In this document: positions 43,598-55,715 of the stretch, one piece after another
Layout of the letters: each line of letters begins with the position of its first letter
Position numbering within the stretch: the stretch's first letter is position 1
NCBI GenBank assembly: GCA_903858185.1
Contig: CAIOHT010000008.1
Coordinates: 33,931-97,930 of the forward strand
DNA from: an uncultured Caulobacterales bacterium
GTDB lineage: Bacteria; Pseudomonadota; Alphaproteobacteria; Caulobacterales; Caulobacteraceae
DNA: 64,000 nucleotides
Direction of reading: 5' to 3'
Notes under the pieces: model-generated
The model's database searches: none
Told to the model about the DNA's origin: nothing
Seen by the model: only the letters and a program-made list of their open reading frames with translations
Made by a program: the position numbers and the translations under genes

Positions 43598-44386
43598 TTA
43601 GCGCGTGATCAGGCCGCCGTCGATGACCAGCTCGATGCCGGTCACATAGCGGGACTCGTCAGACGCCAGATACAGCACTCCGGCGGCGATATCGGCCGGA
43701 AACCCCTTCGTACCCAGCGGCGCGGCGAGGGCGGCGATGTCATCGACGGTCAGGGGGCGGTCGGGCCCGCTGTTCCCGGCTGCGCCGCCGATCGTGCTGG
43801 TGATGCCGTCCCAGATCGGCGTGTCGATGATCCCCGGGTGCACGGAGTTGACCCGCACCCCGTCCCGCGCGGCCGCGCATTCCATGGCGATCGACTTGGT
43901 GAACAGCCGCACTGCGCCCTTGGTGGCGCAATAGCCGCTCATGTTGGCCGAGCCCTTCATGCCGGCCACGGAGGACATGTTGATGATGCTGCCGCCGCCA
44001 CCGCTGCGGCGCATCAGCGGCAGGCTGTGTTTCACACCCAGGAAGACGCCGTCGACGTTGACCGCCTGCTGCCTGCGCCAGTCGGCCAGGCTGAATTCAG
44101 TGACCGGCCCGCCGATGCCGATGCCGGCGTTGTTGACCAGGATGTCGAGCCGCCCGAGCCGCTTGTCGATTTCGGCGATGACCTCGATCCACGCCGCCTC
44201 GTCCGTGACATCGTGGTGCAGGTAGTGACCGCCAATGGCGGCGGCGATGGCCTCGCCCTTGTCGTCCTGCACGTCGGTGACGACCACCGTTGCGCCCTCG
44301 CGCGCCAGAAGTTCGGCGCAGCCCTGCCCGATCCCGCTCGCTCCCCCGGTAACCAACGCGACCTTGCCCGCGACCCGCCCCGTCAT
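43598..44386 (-). CDS. Short-chain dehydrogenase/reductase
   Basis: A 262-aa classical SDR. VALVTGGASGIGQGCAELLA is the NAD(P)-binding TGxxxGIG motif, DILVNNAGIG follows, the catalytic Ser is in INMSSVAG, and YCATKGAV is the YxxxK motif. TDVQDD after beta-2 carries the Asp that favours NAD(H). A dyad at 44409-44421 upstream may bind its regulator. Substrate unknown; a hydroxysteroid- or alcohol-type reaction is common in the family. Confidence 0.9.
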   Translation of the reverse strand: MTGRVAGKVALVTGGASGIGQGCAELLAREGATVVVTDVQDDKGEAIAAAIGGHYLHHDVTDEAAWIEVIAEIDKRLGRLDILVNNAGIGIGGPVTEFSLADWRRQQAVNVDGVFLGVKHSLPLMRRSGGGGSIINMSSVAGMKGSANMSGYCATKGAVRLFTKSIAMECAAARDGVRVNSVHPGIIDTPIWDGITSTIGGAAGNSGPDRPLTVDDIAALAAPLGTKGFPADIAAGVLYLASDESRYVTGIELVIDGGLITR

Positions 44387-44408
44387 CCCTGCCTCCCTCG
44401 GCTTTTTG

Positions 44409-44421
44409 TTATCAGCGATAA
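44409..44421. promoter_or_regulatory. Dyad TTATC-AGC-GATAA upstream of the SDR gene
   Basis: A perfect five-base inverted repeat with a three-base spacer lies 23-35 bases ahead of the SDR start, beside an AT-rich tract (CTTTTTG). Geometry fits a TetR-class operator. No regulator gene is adjacent. Confidence 0.4.
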
Positions 44422-44453
44422 GGTGACGGGGAGTCGGGGGAGCGTCCAGTAAC

Positions 44454-44479
44454 TTCCCTCCCCTTAGTGGGTAGGGAGG
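44454..44479 (-). terminator. Hairpin after the GST gene
   Basis: CCCTCCC and GGGAGGG arms pair across CTTAGTGGGTA just beyond the GST stop, in the space before the SDR promoter. It lacks a T-tract, so it could also be a member of the local short palindrome families. Confidence 0.35.
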
Positions 44480-44488
44480 GTTCCAACC

Positions 44489-45154
44489 CTAGGCGTAGGC
44501 GTAAGGCCCGCCCTTCTCCAGCGCGGCCTTGTAAGCCGGCCTCGCGTGGATCTTCTCCAGGAAGGCTTTCAGCCTCGGTCGCCCCTCCAGAGCGCCCGCC
44601 CGGTCGGCGGCGGCTTCGACAGGAAAGCTCATCATGATGTCGGCGGCGCTGAAGTCCTTGCCGGCGAACCAGCCGGTCTTGCCCAGTTCGGCCTCCCAGT
44701 AGTCGAAGTGATCCTTCAGCTGCGGGTCGACGAACCCCTTCAGCGCCTGGCTGGAGATGACCTTGACCAGGCCCCGGATCAGACCGGGCGCGCGCTCCGG
44801 CAGGGCGGAAAACACCAGCTTCAGCAGAAGCGGCGGCATGGCCGAGCCCTCGGCGTAGTGCAGCCAGTAGAGCCAGCGGAGACGCTCCTCGCTGCCCGCC
44901 GGCGGTTTCAGTCGTCCGCCGCCGTAGGCGTCGCAGAGCGTCTCCACGATTGCCCCGGTCTCGGCCAGGGTCGCCGGTCCGTCGGTGATCACCGGCGACT
45001 TGCCCAGCGGATGGATCGCCTTCAGCGACGCGGGCGCCAGCATCGTCTGCGCATCCCGCTGGTAGTGTTTGATCTCGTAGGGAAGGCCCAGTTCCTCCAG
45101 CAGCCACAGCACACGCTGCGAGCGGGAGTTGTTCAGGTGGTGGACGGTTAGCAT
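44489..45154 (-). CDS. Glutathione S-transferase
   Basis: A 221-aa GST. N-terminal domain LTVHHLNNSRSQRVLWLLEELGLPYEIKHYQR with the catalytic-type Ser/Asn-Ser-Arg-Ser segment, then HPLGKSPVITD and LAETGAIVETL (glutathione contacts). C-terminal helical domain with WFAGKDFSAADIMMSFP. It resembles beta/fungal-type GSTs. Same strand as the SDR gene but separated by a hairpin and a putative promoter, so probably expressed separately. Confidence 0.9.
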   Translation of the reverse strand: MLTVHHLNNSRSQRVLWLLEELGLPYEIKHYQRDAQTMLAPASLKAIHPLGKSPVITDGPATLAETGAIVETLCDAYGGGRLKPPAGSEERLRWLYWLHYAEGSAMPPLLLKLVFSALPERAPGLIRGLVKVISSQALKGFVDPQLKDHFDYWEAELGKTGWFAGKDFSAADIMMSFPVEAAADRAGALEGRPRLKAFLEKIHARPAYKAALEKGGPYAYA

Positions 45155-45234
45155 GGCGGGACCCCGATTCAGCGGATGAGGCTAGTGCGCGGCCGCAGCC
45201 TGTCCAGCCACATATCCTGTGGCCTGCGGCAGGC

Positions 45235-45262
45235 TTGACGGCGCCCGGCACCCGCCTAGACT
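45235..45262 (+). promoter_or_regulatory. Sigma-70-like promoter TTGACG-N16-TAGACT
   Basis: A -35 TTGACG (45235-45240) and -10 TAGACT (45257-45262) with a 16-base spacer lie in the 245-base gap between the GST and the methyltransferase. They would give a leader of about 130 bases. Confidence 0.45.
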
Positions 45263-45399
45263 GCCGCTTATGAAGGCCTAGGCGACATATGCGCCGCGGA
45301 CATCCGCCGGCATGACGCCCCGCTCCGGCGATCTCGCTGGCGCGATCCTTGTCTCGTCCGCTGAACACGACGCGTGTCGCGGACTGCGAAAGACCCTTC

Positions 45400-46164
45400 A
45401 TGTCCATTCAGACCAGCAATCTCTACGGCTCCATCGCCGCGGAAATCTATGACCTCGACAAGCCGTTCGGCGCCCTGCCGGACACGGCCTTCTACCTTGA
45501 CCGCCTGTCCGGCGTGACCGGCCCGATCCTCGAGCCGGCCTGCGGGTCGGGGCGGGCGCTCGTCCCGCTGGCGCAGGCGGGGCATGCGGTGAGCGGCTTC
45601 GACACCAGCACGGAGATGCTGGCCCGTGCCCAGGCCCGCTGCGTCGAGGCCGGCGTGACGGCGCACCTGTCGCAACAGGGGTTCGAGGACTTCGTCTACG
45701 ACCAGCCGTTCGCGGCCATCGTCCTGCCGGTTGGGTCGTTCACCCTGATCGGCGACGTCGCGGTCGCGCTCGCCGTGCTCAAGCGGTTCCACGCGGCGCT
45801 CGAGCCGGGCGGCCTGCTGATGATCGACCTGCCGCCGCTGTCGATGCTGAGCCGGCCCATCCAGGATCGGCGCAGCTGGACGACCCCGGACGGCGAGCTG
45901 CTTACGCTGGAGGGGTTCGGCACGGGGACCGACTGGCTGTGCCAGACGTACGAGGCCCGCTACCGCTACGAGCGCTGGCGCGACCACCGGCTGGTCGAGA
46001 CCCAGATCGACCCGATGATCCAGCGCGCCTGGGGCCGGACGGAGTTCGAACTGGCGCTGGCACACTGCGGCTTCGGCGAAGTGCACGTCATCGGCGGCTA
46101 TGACCGCTCGCGCGGGGTGCGGCAGTCGGACCGGGTGCTGACGTTCGAGGCGAGGGCGCTGTAG
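45400..46164 (+). CDS. Class I SAM-dependent methyltransferase
   Basis: A 254-aa protein. ILEPACGSGRALVPLAQAGHAVSGFDTSTEML is the SAM-binding motif I/II region, and EPGGLLMIDLPPLS the post-motif strand. The N-terminus SNLYGSIAAEIYDLDKPFG resembles UbiE/Cyc-type small-molecule methyltransferases. ATG 45400 begins the family-like sequence; the earlier start 45349 adds unlike residues. The acceptor is unknown. Confidence 0.87.
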   Translation: MSIQTSNLYGSIAAEIYDLDKPFGALPDTAFYLDRLSGVTGPILEPACGSGRALVPLAQAGHAVSGFDTSTEMLARAQARCVEAGVTAHLSQQGFEDFVYDQPFAAIVLPVGSFTLIGDVAVALAVLKRFHAALEPGGLLMIDLPPLSMLSRPIQDRRSWTTPDGELLTLEGFGTGTDWLCQTYEARYRYERWRDHRLVETQIDPMIQRAWGRTEFELALAHCGFGEVHVIGGYDRSRGVRQSDRVLTFEARAL

Positions 46165-46230
46165 CGGCAGCACAGCCGCCCAGGAGCGAGACCGTTCCTC
46201 AGTCGCCAGGGCCGCTCCGGCGTGTGACCA

Positions 46231-49518
<3,288 letters not shown>

Positions 49519-49633
49519 GCTCGTCTCGCGCACAAGGGCGGTCGCGCAGATCTGCGCGCCCGGCCCCGTTCAAACTGCTGGTTAAGGGGCCGGTTTAGAG
49601 AGGGAGTCGGACTGGTGCAACCCGCTTTCCCAC

Positions 49634-49751
49634 TGTCATCCCGACCGTAAGGCGGAGCCCGGAGAGCCGGGACCCGGATTCGGCTCCAGGCAGGTCTGGC
49701 CGGGCTGGATCGGGGTCCCGGATCGGCCCTGCAGGCCGTTCGGGATGGCAG
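49634..49751. repeat. REP-like imperfect dyad upstream of carB
   Basis: TGTCATCCCGA... at 49634 and its inverted partner ...TTCGGGATGGCA near 49751 enclose internal GCCGGGACCCGGAT and GGGTCCCGGATC-type arms. It occupies the middle of the 344-base region between the carB start and the membrane-protein gene; the rest is the AT-rich promoter region at 49801-49862, and no gene is seen. Confidence 0.7.
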
Positions 49752-49800
49752 TGAGAGAGGCTCTCCAGGCCCCCGACGCGTCGAAACGGGTTCGGTCTAG

Positions 49801-49862
49801 TTGACGCAATGTTATGTTTGTTTTACATGATGTCGACATTATCGAACCTGTGAGGAGCGGCC
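49801..49862 (+). promoter_or_regulatory. AT-rich promoter region with dyad ATGTCGACAT
   Basis: A -35-like TTGACG (49801-49806) and a weak -10 TACATG (49824-49829, 17-base spacing) precede a ten-base palindrome ATGTCGACAT (49830-49839). GAGGAG just before ATG 49863 is a good ribosome binding site. The XRE regulator in the same operon is the likely ligand of the dyad. Confidence 0.5.
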
Positions 49863-50294
49863 ATGCCGTATCGAGAGAAATCAAACCTGCTGGCGCTGGC
49901 GGCGATGCTGGTGGCCTACGTCCCCTATTTCGTCGTCGCGGCTATGGCGCCCGTCCAGACCGTGGTGACGCCCAACCTGCTTCTGCTGACCCTGTTTGCT
50001 GCAGTCTCCGTCGTGCGGTTGCTGATCCTCGGCGTGGGCTATCTGTGGTTCCGGATCCGGACGCCGGACGATGTCCGTGAGCCGGCCGACGAGCGGGACC
50101 GCGCGATCACCCGCCGATCGACCACCGTCGCCTACTATGTGCTGATGGCGGGCACGCTTGTGGCGGCCGCGATCATGCCGGTCTGGTTCGCCGGCTGGAC
50201 CATCGTCAACGCCGCGCTGTTTGCCATCGTCCTGGCGGAAATCGTCCGCTGCCTGGTGGCGGCGGTGAGCTATCGGCGGGGCTGGAATGGCTGA
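49863..50294 (+). CDS. Four-helix membrane protein co-transcribed with an XRE regulator
   Basis: A 143-aa protein with four hydrophobic segments in two pairs (about residues 9-28, 38-60, 88-108 and 113-133). The central cytoplasmic loop is charged (DDVREPADERDRAITRRS). Similar small proteins with a DERD loop are commonly paired with a short XRE regulator in bacteria; their function is not known. The gene overlaps the regulator by eight bases, so the two are made together. Confidence 0.82.
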   Translation: MPYREKSNLLALAAMLVAYVPYFVVAAMAPVQTVVTPNLLLLTLFAAVSVVRLLILGVGYLWFRIRTPDDVREPADERDRAITRRSTTVAYYVLMAGTLVAAAIMPVWFAGWTIVNAALFAIVLAEIVRCLVAAVSYRRGWNG

Positions 50295-50502
50295 CGGCGC
50301 AATCACCAACCAGATCCGCACCCTTCGCTTTCTGGCCGGCGAGATGTCCCAGGCCGAGCTCGGCCAGAAGATCGGCGTGACGCGGCAGACCATCGCCGCC
50401 ATCGAGGCGGGGAAGTACTCCCCCACGCTGGAGGCGGCGTTCCGCATCGCCGAGGTGTTCGGCAAGCCGCTGGACGAGGTGTTCCAGTGGGTAAGGGGGT
50501 GA
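50287..50502 (+). CDS. Short XRE-family HTH transcriptional regulator
   Basis: A 71-aa protein that is almost entirely a Cro/C1-type helix-turn-helix: IRTLRFLAGEMSQAELGQKIGVTRQTIAAIEAGKYSPTLEAAFRIAEVFG, conserved throughout in shorter blocks, ending LDEVFQWVRG. It belongs to the YgzD/YozG-like small regulators that accompany DERD-type membrane proteins. Autoregulation of the operon through the dyad at 49830-49839 is inferred. Confidence 0.9.
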   Translation: MADGAITNQIRTLRFLAGEMSQAELGQKIGVTRQTIAAIEAGKYSPTLEAAFRIAEVFGKPLDEVFQWVRG

Positions 50503-50606
50503 TTTCCTCTTCGCTCAGCCGGGAGGATCCGCCGAAACATTGACCGCCCCGCCGCACCGGGACTACGACTCGCTCAGGGGACGAAACCAAAAAAGGGAGG
50601 AAGTTC

Positions 50607-50960
50607 ATGCGTATTCTGCTCGGCGCCGTTGCGGCGCTCGCGCTCTCCGCCACCGCCGTTCTGGCCGCCGGCGAGGACGTCATGGCCTCGCGGATCGGCA
50701 ACACGACCATCACCACCGACGCCAGCGGCATGTCCTCGAGGATCTACTACGAGGCCGACCACAGCTTCACCGGCGTCCAGGGCGATCTGCAGCTGGCCGG
50801 CACCTGGGCGGTCAAGGGCAGCCAGGTCTGCCTGACGTTCACCAGCGAAGCGCCTCCGGGCTACCCGAACCCGATCTGCACCCCGGTCGCCGCGCACAAT
50901 GTCGGCGACAGCTGGACCAGCGGCCCGTTCACGGTCCAGCTGGTGGCCGGACGGCAGTAA
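50607..50960 (+). CDS. Small secreted protein of unknown function
   Basis: A 117-aa protein with a clear signal peptide (RILLGAVAALALSATAVLAAG, cleavage near residue 21). The mature part is beta-rich (IGNTTITTDASGMSSRIYYEAD..GDLQLAGTWAVKGSQVCLTF) with two cysteines (QVCLTF and NPICTPV), likely one disulfide. A strong AGGGAGGA site precedes ATG 50607. Probably periplasmic. No family recognised. Confidence 0.82.
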   Translation: MRILLGAVAALALSATAVLAAGEDVMASRIGNTTITTDASGMSSRIYYEADHSFTGVQGDLQLAGTWAVKGSQVCLTFTSEAPPGYPNPICTPVAAHNVGDSWTSGPFTVQLVAGRQ

Positions 50961-50963
50961 CCC

Positions 50964-52145
50964 TTACGCGTCGGGCGACGCCGGCGAATGCCAGGCGTCG
51001 CCGGCGACAGCACGGTCATAGCCCAGCTGGAACAGCCGGCTCATGTAGTCGGCCTTGAAGTTGAGGCCCTGCGCCTCGGCGGTCTCGGGAATTTCACTGA
51101 CCTGCAGGGTCAGGCCGTTTCGCGTCGCGAAGGCGGCTGTCGCGGCCAGCAGCGTGCGGGTCGAGGCCTTGCTCATGGCGTCGAAGGATCGCGACAGGAT
51201 GCCGACCAGCGTGCCGCGGGTGACGCCGAAACTGGAACCTGTCTGGCCATTGATCAGGACGAAAACCGCCCCCTTGTGAACGCCGCCCTCCGGATCGGTC
51301 CACAGCAGCAGCGAGTCCGGCACCGTGAAGAATGGCGTCATCACTCCGCCGTCGGTGTGCATTTCGGAGTACCGCCCGGCGGAACCATCCAGCCCGATCA
51401 TCACCGGCGGGAATACGCCGGGAATGCTCGAAGAGGCCACCAGGACGTCCTGAAACAACTTGACGGCGGCCGGGTCGGCCCGTGTCGCTATCGCCCCCAT
51501 GTCCCAGATCGTCGTCTCCTGGGTATCAAGGTTGGTGGTCGCGACCAGCAGCCGGCGGCCCTTCGCGTGTTCGACGGCCACCGCCCTGAGCAGGGTGGCG
51601 TCGACGTACTGCTCGACCAGCCGCCGGATCGGGGCCGCGCTGAACAGGGACGGGCTGCGGAAGGCGTTCAGGGCCCGCAGGCCGATCAGGTCATCGGCGC
51701 CGCCGCCGGTGTAGGCGGCCTTCATGCGATCGTCCCAGGACGGGCCGAGGTAGGCGAAGGGCGCGGCGAGGGCGCCGGTGCTGACACCGGTGACGATATC
51801 GAACTTCGGACGCTTGCCGGTGCGGGACCAGCCGGCCAGTACACCGGCGCCATAGGCGCCGTTGGCCCCGCCACCTGACAGCGCAAGGACATTGAACCCG
51901 CCGCGTTCGGCCTGCAGGCGGGCCTTGACCGGCTCGGCGTTGCTGATCGCCGCAGAGGCGTCGCGGGCGGTGAACCGGACATCGAGCAGGGCTGAGGGCG
52001 TATCGGGACGAGGCCCTGCCGGATCAAACGCGTCCCGGGGGAGGGTACCGCAAGCGGTCAGCAGAATGGCGGCCAGGAGGGTCAGCAGGCGGCTGGCCGC
52101 GGCAGCCGATCGGGGGCGCCGCCGGCCGCTGGAGATCGTCATCAT
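50964..52145 (-). CDS. Patatin-like phospholipase lipoprotein
   Basis: A 393-aa protein. A basic N-terminus and hydrophobic stretch end in the lipobox LLTAC (Cys about residue 32). The patatin domain shows the glycine-rich oxyanion loop SGGGANGAYGAG, the nucleophile elbow GVSTGALAAPF and the catalytic Asp in HTDGGV. The family hydrolyses acyl chains of lipids using a Ser-Asp dyad. Location in the periplasm or outer membrane is inferred from the lipobox. The first of two adjacent ATGs (52145) is chosen. Confidence 0.9.
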   Translation of the reverse strand: MMTISSGRRRPRSAAAASRLLTLLAAILLTACGTLPRDAFDPAGPRPDTPSALLDVRFTARDASAAISNAEPVKARLQAERGGFNVLALSGGGANGAYGAGVLAGWSRTGKRPKFDIVTGVSTGALAAPFAYLGPSWDDRMKAAYTGGGADDLIGLRALNAFRSPSLFSAAPIRRLVEQYVDATLLRAVAVEHAKGRRLLVATTNLDTQETTIWDMGAIATRADPAAVKLFQDVLVASSSIPGVFPPVMIGLDGSAGRYSEMHTDGGVMTPFFTVPDSLLLWTDPEGGVHKGAVFVLINGQTGSSFGVTRGTLVGILSRSFDAMSKASTRTLLAATAAFATRNGLTLQVSEIPETAEAQGLNFKADYMSRLFQLGYDRAVAGDAWHSPASPDA

Positions 52146-52226
52146 GGTTCGCGTCCGCCCGGCCGGCGGGCCGGCCCCGCCGCACATGAGCGTGCGGTAA
52201 CGCCCTGCGAGCGCCTTCGTTCCGCG

Positions 52227-53396
52227 CTAGGCCTTCGCCTTGTCCATCAGCCCGGCGAACCGCTCGAACAGATAGAGGCTGTCGGTCGGGCCGGGCGAGG
52301 CTTCCGGGTGATGCTGGACGCTGAACACCGGCTTGTCGGCCAGGGCCAGGCCCGCGTTGGTGCCGTCGAACAGCGAGACATGCGTCTCCGTGACCGGCGC
52401 GGGCAGACTGTCGCGGTCGACGGTGAAGCCGTGGTTCATCGAGACAATCTCCACCTTGCCGGTGGTCAGGTCCTTCACCGGGTGGTTCGCCCCGTGGTGG
52501 CCCTGTTCCATCTTCACCGTCTTCGCGCCCAGCGCCAGAGCCAGCATCTGATGGCCGAGACAGATGCCGAACACCGGCGTGCCGCTCTCGACAAGTTTGC
52601 GGATCTCGGGGACGGCGTAGGCGCCGGTCGCGGCCGGATCGCCCGGCCCGTTGGACAGCAGCACGCCGTCCGGCTTGCGCGCCAGGATGTCCTCGGCCGG
52701 GGTGTTCGCCGGCACCACCGTCGCCCGCGCGCCGATCGAGGCCAGCGAGCGCAGGATGTTGCGCTTCACGCCGTAGTCCAGAACCACGACCTCGTACTTC
52801 GGCGTCTCGAGCCTGCCGTAGCCTTCGCCCCATTCCCACAGCTGCTCGTCCCAGACGAAGGTCTGGCGGGTGGTGGCGTCCTTCGCGAGATCCAGGCCTT
52901 CCAGACCCGACCAGGCGCGCGCCTGCGCAACCAGGGCGTCGAGATCGAACACCCCGTCCGGGCTGTGGGCGATCACCGCGTGCGGCATGCCCTTCTCGCG
53001 GATCACCCGGGTCAGGGCCCGGGTGTCGACCCCGGCCAGGCCGATGACCCCGCGCCGGGCCATCCAGCCGGCCAGGTCGCTGTCGGCGCGGTAGTTGGCC
53101 GGCTCGGTGGGCACATCGCGGAAGATCGCGCCCCGGGCGGCTGTCTCGCTGCCGCCGCTGATCTGTTCCAGGTCTTCGACGTTGGTCCCGACATTGCCCA
53201 TATGCGGGAAGGTGAAGGCGATGATCTGGGCCATGTAGGACGGGTCGGTCAGGATCTCCTGATACCCGGTCATGGCGGTATTGAAGCAGACCTCGCCGAC
53301 CGCAGCGCCGGTCGCGCCGACGCCGATCCCCTGCAGGATCGTGCCATCGGCCAGCGCCAGAACGCCGGTGACGCCGGGGAGCAGGGTCTGCGTCAT
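52227..53396 (-). CDS. carA: Carbamoyl-phosphate synthase small subunit CarA
   Basis: A 389-aa glutamine amidotransferase subunit. The N-terminal CPSase domain has [21 protein letters not shown] and [12 protein letters not shown]; the class I amidotransferase domain has the nucleophile Cys in [19 protein letters not shown], with NHGF and [12 protein letters not shown] holding the His-Glu pair. It feeds ammonia to CarB. No attenuator or operator was identified in the 176-base region ahead of it, which it shares with the divergent serine hydrolase. Confidence 0.98.
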   Translation of the reverse strand: MTQTLLPGVTGVLALADGTILQGIGVGATGAAVGEVCFNTAMTGYQEILTDPSYMAQIIAFTFPHMGNVGTNVEDLEQISGGSETAARGAIFRDVPTEPANYRADSDLAGWMARRGVIGLAGVDTRALTRVIREKGMPHAVIAHSPDGVFDLDALVAQARAWSGLEGLDLAKDATTRQTFVWDEQLWEWGEGYGRLETPKYEVVVLDYGVKRNILRSLASIGARATVVPANTPAEDILARKPDGVLLSNGPGDPAATGAYAVPEIRKLVESGTPVFGICLGHQMLALALGAKTVKMEQGHHGANHPVKDLTTGKVEIVSMNHGFTVDRDSLPAPVTETHVSLFDGTNAGLALADKPVFSVQHHPEASPGPTDSLYLFERFAGLMDKAKA

Positions 53397-53572
53397 GGGA
53401 TCGGTTCCTGGCGGATGGACAAACGGGCGCGTTGGTAGTGAGTCGGACCAGATCGGTCAAATCCAAACGCGGCTCTCCCACGTTGCGCTCCGGCGAGCAT
53501 CATGAAAAATGCTTCACTTGTCCCACGCATGAGACACGCATAGAGGTCCGCTCTTCAATCCGAGGCCTGTCC

Positions 53573-54703
53573 ATGACCCGTATCGCCGCCCTGTTCGTCC
53601 TGCTGATTCTCGCCGCCGCGCCCGCCCGGGCGGAGGAGGCGGCGCCGAGGCCGCTGTCGGCGGTTCTCGCCGAGGCGATGGACGGCAAGGCCGTCCCGGC
53701 CATGGGCATTCTGGTGATCCGTGACGGCAAGGTGGTCGACCAGGCGGTGCGCGGCCTGCGCCGCATCGGCGAGCCGGCGCCGGTCGGGCTGGCGGACCGC
53801 TGGAACATCGGCTCGGACGCCAAGGCCCTGACCGCGACCCTGGTCGCCCGGTTGGTGGAGCGCGGCAAGCTGCGCTGGGACACGCCGTTGTCGCAGATGC
53901 TGCCGGATCTGGCTGCCGACATGCGCGTGGAATACCGGGATGTGACGCTGCTCGAGCTGCTGTCGCACCGCGCCGGCCTGCCGGAAAACACCGGCGACAT
54001 GGCCTTCTTCAACACCTTCTACAACGACACTCGGCCTCTCCCGGCACAGCGCTTTGCCTATGTGAAGCGGACGCTGACCGAGGCGCCGGTTGGACCGGCG
54101 CGCGGCGAGTCGAGCTACTCCAACACCGGCCTGATCATTGCCGGAGTGATCGCCGAGCGGGTGATGGGCAAGCCGTTCGAACAGCTGATGCAGGAGGAGG
54201 TGTTCAGGCCGCTGGGCATGACCTCCGCCGACTACAGTCAGGCGCCGGGCGTCGGCGAGCCATTCGGCCATCTCGACGGCCGCGTCTCCACGACGGCCGA
54301 GGCCAATCCACAGATCATCACCCCGGCCGGAGGCCTGCGCCTGTCGCTGGCTGACTGGGGCAGGTTCGCTGTCGACCAGCTGGAAGGCGAGCAGGGCCGC
54401 GGCAAGCTGCTCCGGGCCGAGACCTACAAGCTGCTCCATACGCCGCAGGGGGACACCATCTACGCCCTCGGCTGGGGCGCGCCGCCGGCCATCGCCGGCC
54501 GCCAGGGGCCGGTGCTGACGCACGGCGGGTCGGACGGCAACTGGTTCGCCTTCATCTGCCTGTTCCCGGACAGCGGAAATGGTGTTCTGGTGGTCGCCAA
54601 CGCGGCCGGGAACATGGGCGGCGATGCGGCGGCCAGGGCCGCGTTCCTGGCCGTCATCGCGTCCCTCGCTCCGCCCGTGGCCGCCGCGCCCGCCGCCCCC
54701 TAG
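53573..54703 (+). CDS. Exported serine hydrolase, class C beta-lactamase-like
   Basis: A 376-aa protein with a signal peptide (cleavage after ARA, about residue 20). The beta-lactamase/esterase catalytic motifs are present: SDAK (SxxK, nucleophile Ser), SYSNTG (YxN) and THGGSDGN (HGG, the KTG equivalent). The family includes D-Ala-D-Ala carboxypeptidases, esterases and AmpC; resistance activity is not implied. The start ATG 53573 begins the signal peptide; the longer frame runs into the carA promoter region. Confidence 0.88.
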   Translation: MTRIAALFVLLILAAAPARAEEAAPRPLSAVLAEAMDGKAVPAMGILVIRDGKVVDQAVRGLRRIGEPAPVGLADRWNIGSDAKALTATLVARLVERGKLRWDTPLSQMLPDLAADMRVEYRDVTLLELLSHRAGLPENTGDMAFFNTFYNDTRPLPAQRFAYVKRTLTEAPVGPARGESSYSNTGLIIAGVIAERVMGKPFEQLMQEEVFRPLGMTSADYSQAPGVGEPFGHLDGRVSTTAEANPQIITPAGGLRLSLADWGRFAVDQLEGEQGRGKLLRAETYKLLHTPQGDTIYALGWGAPPAIAGRQGPVLTHGGSDGNWFAFICLFPDSGNGVLVVANAAGNMGGDAAARAAFLAVIASLAPPVAAAPAAP

Positions 54704-54712
54704 GAGAGACCG

Positions 54713-54943
54713 ATGCTCCAGATGCGCCCCAACTGCGAATGCTGCGATCGCGACCTCGCGCCCAACGCCGGCGACGCGCGAATCTGCAGCTTTGAATGCA
54801 CCTTCTGCTCGGCCTGTGCAGAAACCCGCTTCGAGGGTCGCTGCCCCAACTGCGGCGGCGACCTGGTCGGCCGCCCACCTCGCCCGACAACCCTGCTGGC
54901 GAAGTATCCGGGCAGTAGCGAGCGCGTGGTGAAGGCGCATTGA
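54713..54943 (+). CDS. DUF1272 cysteine-rich zinc-ribbon-like protein
   Basis: A 76-aa protein of the DUF1272 family. The start MLQMRPNCECCDRDLAPNAGDARICSFECTFCSACA and then CPNCGGDLVGRPPR (quoted in family blocks) contain CxxC pairs likely to bind two zinc ions. Function unknown. It begins nine bases after the serine hydrolase stop with GGAGAGACC ahead of it, so the two are probably co-transcribed. Confidence 0.9.
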   Translation: MLQMRPNCECCDRDLAPNAGDARICSFECTFCSACAETRFEGRCPNCGGDLVGRPPRPTTLLAKYPGSSERVVKAH

Positions 54944-54976
54944 TCCTCTCGGGAGAAGGCATGTAGGAAGCCCCCC

Positions 54977-55672
54977 ATGACCATCACCACGGTCGGCCTC
55001 GATGCCGACGACACGCTCTGGCACAACGAGACGCTGTTCCGCCTGACCCACAAGCGGTTCACCGATCTGCTCAGCCCGCATTGCGACGAGGCGACGCTTG
55101 AGGCGCGGCTCGCCGAGACCGAGAAGCGCAACCTGCGGCTCTACGGCTACGGCGTGAAGGGCTTCACCCTGTCGATGATCGAGACGGCGATGGAGCTGAC
55201 CGACGGGGCGGTCGAGACTTCCGTGATCCGCGAGATCCTCGCCGCCGGGCGCGAGATGCTGACCGAACCGGTCGAGCCGCTGCCGGGCGTCGATCATGCC
55301 CTGGCGCAACTGTCGGAGCGCTATCGCCTGGTGCTGATCACCAAGGGCGACCTGCTGCACCAGGAGCAGAAGCTGGCCGCCAGCGGCCTGGGCGACCTGT
55401 TCGCGGCGGTCGAGATCGTCAGTGAAAAGGACGCAGACACCTATCGCCGCGTCTTCACCCGCCACGGCACCGGGCCGGCCCAGGCGGTGATGGCCGGCAA
55501 CTCGGTGCGGTCGGACGTGATTCCGGCGATCGAGGCCGGCTGCTGGGGCGCGCTGATTCCCTACCCGCTGGTCTGGGCCCACGAAGCGGCGAACGCCCCG
55601 TCTGACCATGCGCGCTATGTGGAACTGGCCTCGATCGCCGACCTTCCGGCATGGATCGACAGCCTTGCCTAA
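54977..55672 (+). CDS. HAD-superfamily phosphatase
   Basis: A 231-aa haloacid dehalogenase-type hydrolase. Motif I is GLDADDTLW (nucleophile Asp), motif II LVLITKGD, motif III Lys in SEKDADTYRRVF, and motif IV GNSVRSDVIPAIEAG. A helical cap lies between motifs I and II (C1 type). Members dephosphorylate nucleotides or sugar phosphates. Substrate unknown. A possible leader of about 33 bases separates it from DUF1272. Confidence 0.9.
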   Translation: MTITTVGLDADDTLWHNETLFRLTHKRFTDLLSPHCDEATLEARLAETEKRNLRLYGYGVKGFTLSMIETAMELTDGAVETSVIREILAAGREMLTEPVEPLPGVDHALAQLSERYRLVLITKGDLLHQEQKLAASGLGDLFAAVEIVSEKDADTYRRVFTRHGTGPAQAVMAGNSVRSDVIPAIEAGCWGALIPYPLVWAHEAANAPSDHARYVELASIADLPAWIDSLA

Positions 55673-55715
55673 ATCCGCTCATCCTGTCCTTCGCCAGGGG
55701 GAGTGGAGTTTGAGC

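Noticed and set aside
50607-50960. Toxin-antitoxin pair involving the short XRE protein and the next small gene
   Set aside because: The following gene encodes a protein with a clear signal peptide, and the XRE gene is instead coupled to the upstream membrane protein.
53573-54703. Antibiotic-resistance beta-lactamase
   Set aside because: SxxK, YxN and HGG motifs fit the broad serine hydrolase/esterase family; no specific AmpC features support a resistance call.
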